Of a DNA stretch of 64,000 nt, positions 37,311-46,148 are shown one piece after another. The translations under genes and the position numbers were made by a program. Source of the stretch: Sphingobacteriales bacterium (GTDB lineage: Bacteria > Bacteroidota > Bacteroidia > Sphingobacteriales > Sphingobacteriaceae); assembly GCA_004293485.1 (NCBI GenBank), contig RDYW01000031.1, forward strand, positions 81,184-145,183, written 5' to 3'. The notes under the pieces are model-generated. The model made no database searches. It worked only from the letters and a program-made list of their open reading frames with translations, and was not told the origin of the DNA. Numbering within the stretch: the first letter of the stretch is position 1; each line of letters opens with the position of its first letter.

Positions 37311-38195
37311 ATGACCCTCCTCCTCACCGGCTCCACAGGTTTCCTAGGCCAAACCCTCTTAAAAAACCTACCCAGCTATACCATTACCACCCTTGGCCGT
37401 AAAAACGCAACCATAATAGCCAATTTAGCTGCACAAATACCCCTACTACCACAAACCGATTTAGTAATACACGCAGCAGGCAAAGCCCACATTGTCCCCA
37501 AAACCGAGGCAGAAAAACAAGACTTTTTTGATGTAAACGTAACAGGTACACAAAACCTATTGGCAGGCTTAGAAAATAATCCACCCAAAGCATTTGTATT
37601 TATAAGCTCCGTTGCCGTGTATGGCTTAAACGAAGGGCAACTTATTAACGAAAATAAACCACTAAACGCTAAAGACCCTTACGGCCTTAGCAAAATAAAA
37701 GCCGAAGAAATTATAACCCAATGGTGCCAAAAGCATCATGTAATATGCACCATTTTACGTTTGCCACTTTTGGTAGCTGAAAACCCGCCAGGCAATTTAG
37801 GTGCGATGATAAAAGGAATAAAAAAGGGCTATTATTTTAATATTGCAGGCGGCTTAGCCCAAAAAAGTATGGTAATGGCTAGCTGTGTTGCAAAAGCAAT
37901 AGAAAAAGTTGCACCCATTGGCGGTATTTATAACCTAACAGATGGCTATCACCCAAATTTTAAACAACTTAGCGCACACATAGCCACACAACTTGGCAAA
38001 AAAATCCCTGCAAATATCCCTAACTGGTTAGCCATGTTTTTAGCTAAAGTTGGTGATGCCCTCGGCAAAAAAGCCCCATTTAACACCTACAAACTTTCCA
38101 AAATTAAAGCCCCGCTCACTTTTGATGACAGCAAAGCCCGCAAAGCGTTCGGCTGGCAACCACAGCAGGTATTACAAGTATTTAGGGTGTATTAA
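37311..38195 (+). CDS. NAD-dependent epimerase/dehydratase, SDR family
   Basis: A 294-residue extended SDR with the NAD motif TGSTGFLG (residues 6-13), the conserved HAAGKAHIV, SSVAVYG and the active-site YGLSK. It is related to the sugar epimerases of bacterial surface polysaccharide loci. The last residues (GWQPQQVLQVFRVY) end rather abruptly, so a slight C-terminal truncation is possible. Base composition and codon use jump back to the genome-typical style (many GCC, CCC, ACC codons) compared with the six preceding genes, so it likely belongs to the conserved flank. Confidence 0.85.
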   Translation: MTLLLTGSTGFLGQTLLKNLPSYTITTLGRKNATIIANLAAQIPLLPQTDLVIHAAGKAHIVPKTEAEKQDFFDVNVTGTQNLLAGLENNPPKAFVFISSVAVYGLNEGQLINENKPLNAKDPYGLSKIKAEEIITQWCQKHHVICTILRLPLLVAENPPGNLGAMIKGIKKGYYFNIAGGLAQKSMVMASCVAKAIEKVAPIGGIYNLTDGYHPNFKQLSAHIATQLGKKIPANIPNWLAMFLAKVGDALGKKAPFNTYKLSKIKAPLTFDDSKARKAFGWQPQQVLQVFRVY

Positions 38196-38199
38196 TACT

Positions 38200-38214
38200 T
38201 TCGCTTAAAGCGAA
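38200..38214 (+). terminator. Short palindrome after the epimerase
   Basis: TTCGCTT-A-AAGCGAA, a perfect 7-base inverted repeat 5 bases after the stop. Too small a loop for a classical hairpin, but it marks the end of the polysaccharide locus. Confidence 0.3.
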
Positions 38215-38240
38215 GGCATTAATTTAAGATAAGAATAATT

Positions 38241-38543
38241 TTACTTTTTAATTTTTGTTTTTTCGGGATGTTGTTGTGTGTCAAACACGTTAATTATCTC
38301 AATACATCCCTTTTTTTCACGATAATAAATGGTATTATGTTTAGAAATTACACATTTTCTAATCTTAAATTTCGTATGTATTATTGGATACAGCTTAGGA
38401 AAAATTGAAATTTGATTTACCAAATTTTCAATAATATCAATATAGTCATTCGCAACTTTATTTCCCCAATTTGATATAAGATAATCCACCAATTCTAGCA
38501 TATCATGCTTAGAATTATTAGACCAAACAATTGGTTTAAGCAT
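38241..38543 (-). CDS. RelE/ParE-family toxin
   Basis: A 100-residue protein: VWSNNSKHDMLELVDYLISNWG, a central FPKLYPII, then RKCVISKHNTIYYRE and INVFDTQQHPEK, the typical ParE/RelE ordering ending in a D-x-RQ-P-like segment (here DTQQHP). It would inhibit translation or gyrase unless bound by its partner. Its ATG overlaps the antitoxin's end by 8 bases. Confidence 0.8.
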   Translation of the reverse strand: MLKPIVWSNNSKHDMLELVDYLISNWGNKVANDYIDIIENLVNQISIFPKLYPIIHTKFKIRKCVISKHNTIYYREKKGCIEIINVFDTQQHPEKTKIKK

Positions 38544-38784
38544 GGTTAGCCTTATTTCGCAATTCGTTTATTACGTTTTTATGGCTAGTAAATTTACCTG
38601 AATCTAATTGTATAATGCTTTCCTTTAAACGAGTTTTTTGTTCGTTAGAAAGTGTTGCCCAGTCATCAAGCTCGATTTCTTTTTGCTTTAAGTTTTTTAA
38701 ATATCCTTTAATTTCATGTAATTTATTTAAACCTAAGGTGTCAATACTTTTAAAAATATCTGCTTTTATTTCTAAGGTTGTCAT
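38536..38784 (-). CDS. Antitoxin partner of the RelE/ParE toxin
   Basis: An 82-residue acidic, helical protein. The ATG at 38784 (MTTLEIKADIF) is chosen over an upstream in-frame start because the promoter lies 13-44 bases upstream of it. The central KGYLKNLKQKEIELDDWATLSNEQKTRL is split here as two motifs: a helix and the DDWATLS...LKESIIQLDSGK segment typical of small addiction-module antidotes. It overlaps the toxin gene, with antitoxin first. Confidence 0.75.
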   Translation of the reverse strand: MTTLEIKADIFKSIDTLGLNKLHEIKGYLKNLKQKEIELDDWATLSNEQKTRLKESIIQLDSGKFTSHKNVINELRNKANHA

Positions 38785-38796
38785 AATTGTTTTTTT

Positions 38797-38828
38797 CAAA
38801 AATAAATAGAATTGTAGCAATTACCAAA
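38797..38828 (-). promoter_or_regulatory. Promoter of the toxin-antitoxin operon
   Basis: On the minus strand TTTG (38828-38825), 20 bases, then TATTTTTG (38804-38797): an exact match to the phylum's -33/-7 pattern, 12 bases before the antitoxin start, so the leader is very short. Confidence 0.7.
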
Positions 38829-38991
38829 TCGCTAATAGGTGTAATTTAATTACAACTGAGGTGGCTTAAAGCCCCCCTCACTTAAATCTAATAATCAACC
38901 TTATTAAACTTTACAATTTATTTATAAATCAAAATATATTAAAACTTAAATTAACTTTGGCGGTTTAACAAAAAAACTGTTCACAAACTAT

Positions 38992-39720
38992 ATGTACATT
39001 TTATTATTTTTCTTTACCCATTGGTTTTTCTCTTTATTTTCTCAAACATTTTTTTTACATCGATACGCATCGCACAAAATGTTTAGCCTAAGCAAGTTTT
39101 GGGAAAAGTTTTTTTATACGCTTACTTATGTTTCGCAGGGCTCATCGTACTTAAACCCCAAAGCCTATGCCATTATGCACCGTATGCACCATGCCTTTAG
39201 CGATACAGATAAAGACCCACATTCGCCCCATTTTTTTGAAGATGTATTTCAAATGATGTGGAACACACGTGGTATGTACGTGGGTTTCGAGCGGGGCATT
39301 GTACAACCCGAAAAAGAGTTTGCAGGCAATTACCCGATATGGAAAAGTATGGATACGTTTGCCACTTCTTACTTTTCGAGATTAACCTTTGCAGCAGGAT
39401 ATATTACTTTTTATATTGTTTTTGCTACCCATTGGTGGATGTTTTTACTGCTTCCCGTACATTTTATTATGGGGCCATTACATGGAGCTATTGTAAACTG
39501 GTGTGGCCATAAATACGGCTACGCAAATTTTGATAACAACGATAAATCTAAAAATACCACACCTTTAGGCTTTTTGATGCTAGGCGAATTGTTTCAAAAC
39601 AACCACCACAAGTATCCTAACAGCCCAAACTTTGCAAAAAAATGGTACGAAATTGACCCTGTTTATCCGATATTAAAAACGTTACATTTTTGTAGGATAA
39701 TTAGATTGAGGAAAGCGTAA
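38992..39720 (+). CDS. Membrane fatty acid (acyl-CoA) desaturase
   Basis: A 242-residue di-iron desaturase with three histidine boxes: HRYASH (about residue 23), HRMHH (about residue 63) and NNHHKYP (near residue 203), together with paired membrane helices (about 3-22 and 130-165). It introduces a double bond in a saturated acyl chain, most likely at delta-9. The His boxes all match, so it should be active. A small hairpin (GAGGTGGC...GCC-C-CCCTC) lies about 125 bases upstream. Confidence 0.88.
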   Translation: MYILLFFFTHWFFSLFSQTFFLHRYASHKMFSLSKFWEKFFYTLTYVSQGSSYLNPKAYAIMHRMHHAFSDTDKDPHSPHFFEDVFQMMWNTRGMYVGFERGIVQPEKEFAGNYPIWKSMDTFATSYFSRLTFAAGYITFYIVFATHWWMFLLLPVHFIMGPLHGAIVNWCGHKYGYANFDNNDKSKNTTPLGFLMLGELFQNNHHKYPNSPNFAKKWYEIDPVYPILKTLHFCRIIRLRKA

Positions 39721-39728
39721 GAGGCAAC

Positions 39729-39769
39729 GGGTTTCGGACAACGGGCTTTCGGGCTTCGGGCTTTCGGGC
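39729..39769 (+). repeat. G-rich tandem repeat island 1
   Basis: Five runs of GGG (plus one GG) spaced by CTTTC, CTTC or CAAC, e.g. CGGGCTTTCGGGCTTCGGG. The four runs at 39743-39768 fit a G-quadruplex pattern. It is closely related to the island at 40264-40303, which flanks the same gene on the other side. Confidence 0.7.
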
Positions 39770-39816
39770 AGTAGGATAAATAAAAAATCAACCATCAAAA
39801 ATAAAAAATCTAATAC

Positions 39817-40194
39817 ATGGGACTATTTTCGAGCCTTTTAGGCAATGCAGGCGTGGCAAGCGCCGACGATTTACAAAAAGAATGTGGCAACTTATTAACC
39901 GATAGCGAAACTATTGAAATAGGCTTTAAGCTAATACGTGATGTTTTTGTATTTACCAATAAGCGGTTAATAGTTATTGATAAACAAGGTATTACTGGCC
40001 GCAAGGTCGAATATCTTTCGGTATCTTACAAAGCAATATCTAGGTTTAGTATCGAAACTGCTGGTAATTTTGAGTTAGATGCCGAACTAAAAATTTGGAT
40101 TTCGGGCGAGGCCGAACCAAGTATTTCTAAAAAGTTTGATAGAAATGTAAATATTTACGATGTACAAAAAGTATTGGCACAACATGTTTTGTAA
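39817..40194 (+). CDS. Bacterial PH-domain protein
   Basis: A 125-residue protein of the bPH_1 type: the N-terminal MGLFSSLLG, then a beta-barrel core with FVFTNKRLIVIDKQG (the signature strand pair of this family) and a C-terminal helix DVQKVLAQHVL. Cytoplasmic, no signal. Function unknown in the family. It is bounded on both sides by G-rich repeat islands. Confidence 0.85.
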   Translation: MGLFSSLLGNAGVASADDLQKECGNLLTDSETIEIGFKLIRDVFVFTNKRLIVIDKQGITGRKVEYLSVSYKAISRFSIETAGNFELDAELKIWISGEAEPSISKKFDRNVNIYDVQKVLAQHVL

Positions 40195-40263
40195 GCCTGT
40201 ATGGTAACATTAGTCTGAATTTTGAAATTGATTTAGGTTTATATATTTTAAATAAAATGCCTC

Positions 40264-40303
40264 GGGCGGCGGGCTTCGGGCAACGGGCTTTTGGGCAACG
40301 GGC
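40264..40303 (+). repeat. G-rich tandem repeat island 2
   Basis: GGG runs separated by CGGC, CTTC, CAAC and CTTTT (e.g. CGGGCTTCGGGCAACGGGC). Same repeat type and orientation as the island at 39729-39769. Confidence 0.7.
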
Positions 40304-40339
40304 ATTATCACCTCAACCCTTAAGCCCCTTAACAATCTA

Positions 40340-41473
40340 CTAGGCGTTATTTACTTTGTAAATACCACTACTCCCCGATACAAAATAAGAAATTACAGAT
40401 GCTAAAGCAATAAAACATCCTGAAGAAAACCCAAACATCTCTACACCTAATACTATACAAGCCAAAGGTGCTTTGCTTGCACCAGCAAATACGGCTACAA
40501 AACCCATTGCTGCCAATATACCCATTGGCAATGGGATAAAGCAAACCAGTGCATTGCCCAATGTGGCCCCTATAAAAAATAAAGGCGTTACTTCGCCCCC
40601 TTTAAAGCCTGCCGATAGCGTTACTATTGTAAATACCATTTTTAAAGCAAAAGTGTAGGTAGGCAAAGGTTGCCCAAACGAAGCCGAAATAGTAGGTATA
40701 CCCAGCCCAATATAGGTGGTACTATCCATTAAAAAAACCGCCGAAGCTATAAGCACTCCACCTATAAATGGCCGCAAGGGAGCGTATTTAATTGTTGAAG
40801 TAAAAATACCGCTTAACCAAAGCATATTTTTACAAAATAACCAGGCACATAAACCAAAAGCCAAGCCTGCTATAACGCAATACATAAGGGTTAAAAAAGT
40901 TATAGGTGGCAGCACAACTACAGTGTAATTGGTATGCTCTACTCCAAAAAGTGTGCAAATAATATGGGCAAACATACCAGATAAAAAAGCCGGAAAAAAA
41001 GCTTTGTACCTAAACCTACCCACCAAAGCTATTTCTAAGGCAAACACAGCTCCTGCATAGGGAGTACCAAACACCGACCCAAAACCTGCTGCTATAGCCG
41101 CAGTAAGTAATATTTTTTTTTCGCTAGCGCTTATTTTTAGTGGCTTAGCTAACTGATAGCTTATAGCCGTGGCCATTTGTAATGCAGTGCCTTCGCGGCC
41201 TGCACTGGCACCCAAAAAATGGCTTATCATAGTTCCTAAATACACAAATGGGGCCATTTTAAATGGTACCGTTTGCCCGGGTTGCTGTGAGGCATTTAAC
41301 CATACCTTGTTGCCACCCCCGATATTTTTACCGTAGTAATGGTATAACAAGCCTACCAAAAAACCACCAATGGGTAGCAAGCCTACTAGCCATAAATGAT
41401 GTTGGCGGTATTGGGTTGCCCAATGTAAACTGTATAAAAATACAGCCGAAGCCAAACCTACCAGTATCGCCAA
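40340..41473 (-). CDS. ClC-type voltage-gated chloride channel family protein
   Basis: A 377-residue ClC protein with about 10-11 helices. Selectivity-filter-like elements are GAGREGT (here ASAGREGTALQMA) and GGEVTPLFFIGATLG. The start is doubtful: the frame listed here begins at a TTG, yet family-like sequence (KYIIKWVFISSV) continues upstream to about 41560 without any ATG or GTG, so either an ATT/ATA start is used or the start codon was lost. The family may be a Cl- channel or an H+/Cl- exchanger; the gating Glu cannot be placed with certainty. Confidence 0.8.
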   Translation of the reverse strand: MAILVGLASAVFLYSLHWATQYRQHHLWLVGLLPIGGFLVGLLYHYYGKNIGGGNKVWLNASQQPGQTVPFKMAPFVYLGTMISHFLGASAGREGTALQMATAISYQLAKPLKISASEKKILLTAAIAAGFGSVFGTPYAGAVFALEIALVGRFRYKAFFPAFLSGMFAHIICTLFGVEHTNYTVVVLPPITFLTLMYCVIAGLAFGLCAWLFCKNMLWLSGIFTSTIKYAPLRPFIGGVLIASAVFLMDSTTYIGLGIPTISASFGQPLPTYTFALKMVFTIVTLSAGFKGGEVTPLFFIGATLGNALVCFIPLPMGILAAMGFVAVFAGASKAPLACIVLGVEMFGFSSGCFIALASVISYFVSGSSGIYKVNNA

Positions 41474-41760
41474 AACAGAACTTATAAAAACCCATTTAAT
41501 AATATACTTTAAGGCAGGGTAAGCAATAAAAAAAGGAGGCGTTTTAATGTTTAGTTGTTTTTATGATTTTTTAAAGATAGTTTTTTATAGGTGTAATTAA
41601 GAAATGAATTTTAAAACAGTAAATATCAAATAAGCCTAAAATATTTAGTGTGTACATACCTACCAAAGCATTGAATAACAACGGTATAAGTTTAAAAAAA
41701 TATATAGTTAAAGATGCTTACTTAAATCAATTTAGTATATTTGAACGTAAGAAAAAAATT

Positions 41761-41986
41761 ATGGCAAAAAATCCATCTGTTTCAATAGATAATTATTTTG
41801 TGAACTTTATTAATGATAAAATTTCTTTTAGTCGATTTAGTTCAGCAAATGAAGTTGTACATTTTGCATTAAGGTTACTATAATTGGAAGAAAAGAATTA
41901 AAAAACTTAGTGAAGAAATCGAAATCGGCGAAAAAAGTGACATGGTTTCAAATTTTGATGCTGAAGCTCGTTTGGCAAATTTATAA
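41761..41986 (+). pseudogene. ParD-like antitoxin gene, decayed
   Basis: The ATG at 41761 opens MAKNPSVSIDNYFVNFI, then FSRFSSANEVVHFALRLL, a ParD-type ribbon-helix-helix with the SxASEV-like turn. A TAA (41881-41883) interrupts it; in a shifted frame the expected tail follows (KKLSEEIEIGEKSDMV, NFDAEARLANL) up to TAA 41986. No ParE gene is next to it. The upstream 111 bases of open frame to 41650 are not part of the family. Confidence 0.7.
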
Positions 41987-42081
41987 TACCATCTTTTAAT
42001 TTTTTTACCTAAAAAGATATAGCTATTTCTTATCTTTCCATCACATGCCATTTTGTACTTTCGTTAAAATAGCTTTATTAA

Positions 42082-43734
42082 ATGAACAAAAATTTATTTA
42101 ACCTAATTATAAAAAATACCTTCGTTGGTGGGTTATTAATTTTAACCCAAACCTCACAAGGCCAAAATTTTACACAAGCCGACACTTTAAGAGGTAGTTT
42201 AACCAGCCCTTTTAGAACCTGCTACGATATAAACTATTACCACTTGGATATAAAAGTGGCAATAGATAAAAAATTTATTAGCGGAAGCAATCAATTTAAT
42301 TTTACAGCTAATACCCGTTTTAAAACCTTACAGTTTGATTTATTTGCCAATATGCATATTAATAAAGTAGTGTATAACAATGCTATTATACCGTTTACAC
42401 GAGTGCATAATGCTGTATTTATTACTTTCCCCGATAGTATAAAAGCCTACAGTAAGCAGCAATTTACGGTTTACTATTCCGGTAATCCTACTTTGGCAAA
42501 AAATGCTCCTTGGGAGGGTGGTTTTGTGTTTTCATCGCACAATAATGGTAACCCATGGGTAGCTACAGCTTGCCAAGGTATTGGGGCAAGCCTTTGGTGG
42601 CCCAATAAAGACCAACAAGCCGACGAGGTAGATAGCATGCTCATAAGCCTAAGCGTAGCCAACAATTTAATGGCCGTATCCAACGGTAAATTACGCAACA
42701 CCACTATTTTAAACGATAACCATACCCAGTACAATTGGTTTGTAGCCAACCCCATAAATAACTATGGCGTAGCCCTAAACATAGCCAATTACGCCAAAAT
42801 CAGCGAAAGCTACCATGGAATAAATGGTGCACTTGGCGTGGATTTTTACGTACTACCCCAAAACGTTGAAAAAGCAAAAACGCATCTTACCAAAAATGTA
42901 AAACAAATGCTCGAAGCCTTTGAATATTGGTTTGGGCCATATCCATTTTACACAGATGGGTATAAAATGGTTGAAACGCCTTTTTTGGGTATGGAACACC
43001 AAAGTTGCGTTGCCTATGGTAACAATTACCTAAACGGCTATGCTAGCACCGACCTTTCGCATAGCGGCTGGGGGCTTAAATGGGATTTTATAGCAGTACA
43101 CGAAAGCGGCCACGAGTGGTGGGGCAACAATATTACTGCCAAAGATATTGCCGATATGTGGATACACGAAAGTTTTACCAATTATAGCGAAGGGTTATTT
43201 ACCGAATACTGGTACGGAAAACCCGCTGGCAAAGCATACATATTGGGTTTGCGCAAAAATATACGAAACGATAAACCTATTATTGGTACCTATGGCGTAA
43301 ATAACCAAGGCTCGGCCGATATGTATTATAAAGGAGCCAATATGCTGCACACCATACGCACTATAATTAATAATGATAACACTTGGAAAACTATTTTAAA
43401 AGGCCTTAATACACAATTTGCAAAGCAAACGGTAACTACCCAGCAAATTATACACTATATAAATACACTTGCCAAATACGATTTTACCCCCGTTTTCAAC
43501 CAATACCTAATGCATAATAACATACCTGTATTACAATATAAAATACATAATGGCTTATTGTTTTACCGCTACAAAGCCGATGTAAAAAGCTTTAACATGC
43601 CTATTGAAATTGTTTTTAACGGAATACATAAAAAACTTTATCCTACTCTAAAAATTAAAAAAATACCTGTAAATAAAAAAGTTACTTCAATACAATTAAG
43701 TGATAACTATTATGTGGTTTTAGGTAAAATGTAA
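42082..43734 (+). CDS. M1 family zinc aminopeptidase, secreted
   Basis: A 550-residue M1 peptidase with an N-terminal signal-like segment (cleaved before GQNFTQA). The zinc site is HESGH (about residue 340) followed after 18 residues by Glu in IHESFTNYSEG; the exopeptidase motif appears as GMEHQS (about residue 303) in place of GAMEN. The C-terminal ARM-like domain of large members is absent, as in the short Bacteroidota forms. It would trim N-terminal residues from peptides in the periplasm or outside. Confidence 0.9.
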   Translation: MNKNLFNLIIKNTFVGGLLILTQTSQGQNFTQADTLRGSLTSPFRTCYDINYYHLDIKVAIDKKFISGSNQFNFTANTRFKTLQFDLFANMHINKVVYNNAIIPFTRVHNAVFITFPDSIKAYSKQQFTVYYSGNPTLAKNAPWEGGFVFSSHNNGNPWVATACQGIGASLWWPNKDQQADEVDSMLISLSVANNLMAVSNGKLRNTTILNDNHTQYNWFVANPINNYGVALNIANYAKISESYHGINGALGVDFYVLPQNVEKAKTHLTKNVKQMLEAFEYWFGPYPFYTDGYKMVETPFLGMEHQSCVAYGNNYLNGYASTDLSHSGWGLKWDFIAVHESGHEWWGNNITAKDIADMWIHESFTNYSEGLFTEYWYGKPAGKAYILGLRKNIRNDKPIIGTYGVNNQGSADMYYKGANMLHTIRTIINNDNTWKTILKGLNTQFAKQTVTTQQIIHYINTLAKYDFTPVFNQYLMHNNIPVLQYKIHNGLLFYRYKADVKSFNMPIEIVFNGIHKKLYPTLKIKKIPVNKKVTSIQLSDNYYVVLGKM

Positions 43735-44050
43735 AAAATAACTACATATTTTATTATTAAAAAACCTAAACTATAGCAATCCTTTTATTTCAATAGCTTA
43801 ATCAGCTTTAGCCAGCCAAAACTCAAAGCGCTTTATTTTTTTTAAGAAAATGCCAGCTAAATATACTTTTGATAAAAGGTACCTCACTAGCTGTATGCAA
43901 CATTAATTATGTCTCAAATAATAATGCTAAGCCACCGCCAGCTTTAGCCAACAACTTAATTTGGTGTAGTATATAATTATAAGTGCACTTACTACTACAA
44001 AATCAATTGATTTTAACATAAATTTACAGTTTAAAAAAAAAACAAACACC
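43735..44050. other. Gene-free region
   Basis: About 316 AT-rich bases between the peptidase and the glycosyltransferase. No frame, repeat or promoter recognised. Confidence 0.5.
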
Positions 44051-45043
44051 ATGAAAATATTATTTGCTATACAAGGTACGGGTAATGGCCACATTAGCCG
44101 AGCCAGAGAAATTATTCCTTACTTACAGCAACATGGCGAGGTAGATATTTTAATAAGCGGTACACAGGCCGACGTAGTTTTATCGCACCCTATTAAATAC
44201 AAGTTTCATGGTTTTAGTTTTGTATTTGGCAAAAATGGAGGAGTAAACCATTGGCAAACATTTAAAATTATAAATTTAAGGCAGTTTTGGAAAGATATGC
44301 ACAGCATACCTATACACGATTATAATTTGATAGTAAACGACTTTGAACCATTAACCGCGTGGGCATGCAAATTAAAAAAAGTAAAAAGTGTTTCGTTAAG
44401 TCACCAAGCCTCTTTTGTATCAAATAAAACGCCACGCCCACCAAAAGGTGGCCCTAAATACGCCGAATGGATTTTAAATTATTACGCCCCTACCAGCCAC
44501 CACATTGGCTTTCACTTTAAACCTTACGATAGCTTTATACATACCCCAGTAATACGCTCGCAAATACGCGAGTTACAAACACAAAACTTAGGCCACTACA
44601 CCGTTTACTTGCCCGCTGTAGACGATAAAAAACTGGTTAAACATTTACTAGCATTACCTAACACCCAATGGCAAGTATTTAGCAAACACCAAAAAACGCC
44701 TTATACTTACGCCAATGTAAAAGTAAGTGCCATAGCAAACGAAGCCTTTAATACTAGCCTAGCCACTTGCGAAGGACTACTTACTGGAGGCGGTTTTGAA
44801 GGGCCCGCCGAAGCACTTTACCTAGGTAAAAAACTGTTAATGGTACCCATGAGCAACCAGTACGAGCAAGAGTGTAATGCCGAAGCAGCCCGTTTATTAG
44901 GCGTAAAAGTAATTAAAAAAATTGATGCTACTTTTGCCCAACAACTAAAAATATGGATAAACGAAAGCTATAAAATTGATATTAATTTTAGCAACGAAAC
45001 CGAAACTATAGTAGCTAATATGGTGCGTAAATATGCCTTATAA
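44051..45043 (+). CDS. Glycosyltransferase family protein (GT-B, MGT-like)
   Basis: A 330-residue protein starting MKILFAIQGTGNGHISRA, the nucleotide-sugar/lipid acceptor site typical of the Glyco_trans_1_3 type; the second half has LLTGGGFEGPAEALYLGKKLLMVPM and NQYEQECNA, the donor-binding loop of UGT/MurG-like folds. Probably glycosylates a lipid or a small molecule. The next gene begins 44 bases later and may be in the same unit. Confidence 0.85.
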   Translation: MKILFAIQGTGNGHISRAREIIPYLQQHGEVDILISGTQADVVLSHPIKYKFHGFSFVFGKNGGVNHWQTFKIINLRQFWKDMHSIPIHDYNLIVNDFEPLTAWACKLKKVKSVSLSHQASFVSNKTPRPPKGGPKYAEWILNYYAPTSHHIGFHFKPYDSFIHTPVIRSQIRELQTQNLGHYTVYLPAVDDKKLVKHLLALPNTQWQVFSKHQKTPYTYANVKVSAIANEAFNTSLATCEGLLTGGGFEGPAEALYLGKKLLMVPMSNQYEQECNAEAARLLGVKVIKKIDATFAQQLKIWINESYKIDINFSNETETIVANMVRKYAL

Positions 45044-45087
45044 CATATTTATAGCTATAATTGCAAGGTAGTAAACAACCATTCGCT

Positions 45088-46071
45088 ATGATAAAGCTAT
45101 TTAGAAACGCACACCCCTTTCATGTTTTGTTACTGCTAGGTATAACCGTTATTTTACGCTTTGCCTACATGGCACATTTACCCGCTATTGTGCCACAGCC
45201 TTTAACCGCTTTGCTTCAACAATTGCTAGTAACCAATGCCTACCAAATTTATGTTAACCCCTTTAATAGTGTTATAGCGGCAGGTATTATTGTTTTTGTA
45301 CAAGCCTTATTGTTCAATATTATTATCAATAAATACAATATTTTGGGTAAGCAAACTTATCTGCCCGCCATGTTTTTTATAATCTGCTGTAGTGTTTTAA
45401 GCCCCTTTTTAACACTTTCGTTGCCTTTATTAGCCAACTTTATTTTATTATATATTTTTAACAAGATACTATCAAGCTATAAACAAGCCAACGCCATAAC
45501 TATATTTTTTGATATTGGCCTAGCCATTGGGCTATCAACTATAGTATATTTTCCGCTACTTTTATTATTACTGTGGGTATGGCTTTGTTTAATAGTTTTG
45601 CGCCCGTTTTACTGGCGAGAGTGGTTAAGCCCGGTAATCGCTTTTTTACTAACCCCCTTTTTTTTGTTAGTATTTTATTATTACAACGAAAGGTTAAATC
45701 TAATGCTTCGGTTTTGGCAACCCTTATACAGCCCCTTAAAAATATTTATCAACGTACAAGTAAGTACTTATTGGCCATTGTTACCTTTGTTTATTGTGCT
45801 TGTGTTAGGCTTTGTACAGCTACGTTTAAACTTTTTTAAAACCTTTGTATTGGTACGTAAAACGTTTATAGTATTGTTGTTACTGGCCATACTTATAATA
45901 TTTTCATTTTACATAAATCCTGCTTTTAGCCTTTCGCATTTTACATTGCTGGCTATTCCAGTGGCTACTTTATGCGCCTATTATTTTTTAAATGCTAGGC
46001 TTAAATGGATATACGAAATCCTGTTTTATTTAATATTAATTTTTGTAATATATTTTCAATGGACTGGGTAA
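45088..46071 (+). CDS. DUF6427-type multi-span membrane protein
   Basis: A 327-residue protein with about nine membrane helices, starting at the ATG 45088 (MIKLFRNAHPFHVLLLL); an upstream TTG is in frame but not needed. The layout, the NPFNSVIAAGII and SPVIAFLLTPFFLL segments and its position before purQ are as in the Bacteroidota DUF6427 family, a group of unknown function. Assignment by general likeness only. Confidence 0.65.
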   Translation: MIKLFRNAHPFHVLLLLGITVILRFAYMAHLPAIVPQPLTALLQQLLVTNAYQIYVNPFNSVIAAGIIVFVQALLFNIIINKYNILGKQTYLPAMFFIICCSVLSPFLTLSLPLLANFILLYIFNKILSSYKQANAITIFFDIGLAIGLSTIVYFPLLLLLLWVWLCLIVLRPFYWREWLSPVIAFLLTPFFLLVFYYYNERLNLMLRFWQPLYSPLKIFINVQVSTYWPLLPLFIVLVLGFVQLRLNFFKTFVLVRKTFIVLLLLAILIIFSFYINPAFSLSHFTLLAIPVATLCAYYFLNARLKWIYEILFYLILIFVIYFQWTG

Positions 46072-46114
46072 TTAAAATTAACGATAAATAACACAAAAAA
46101 ACGCTAAATTTTAA

Positions 46115-46122
46115 TAATTTTG
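46115..46122 (+). promoter_or_regulatory. -7 element (TAATTTTG) for purQ
   Basis: An exact TAnnTTTG match 26 bases before the purQ start; no TTTG at the expected -33 position. Confidence 0.45.
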
Positions 46123-46148
46123 TTTACACAAAAAAACGAATAAAAAAA

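Noticed and set aside
38860..38890. GC-rich hairpin GAGGTGGC...CCCCCTC as a possible fourth copy of the structured repeat
   Set aside because: None of the fixed blocks (GGGCGT, CGCT, CTGCAATC) are present.
41650..41760. N-terminal extension of the ParD frame from GTG
   Set aside because: Not part of the family; it contains a TATATTTG promoter-like box, so it is upstream DNA.
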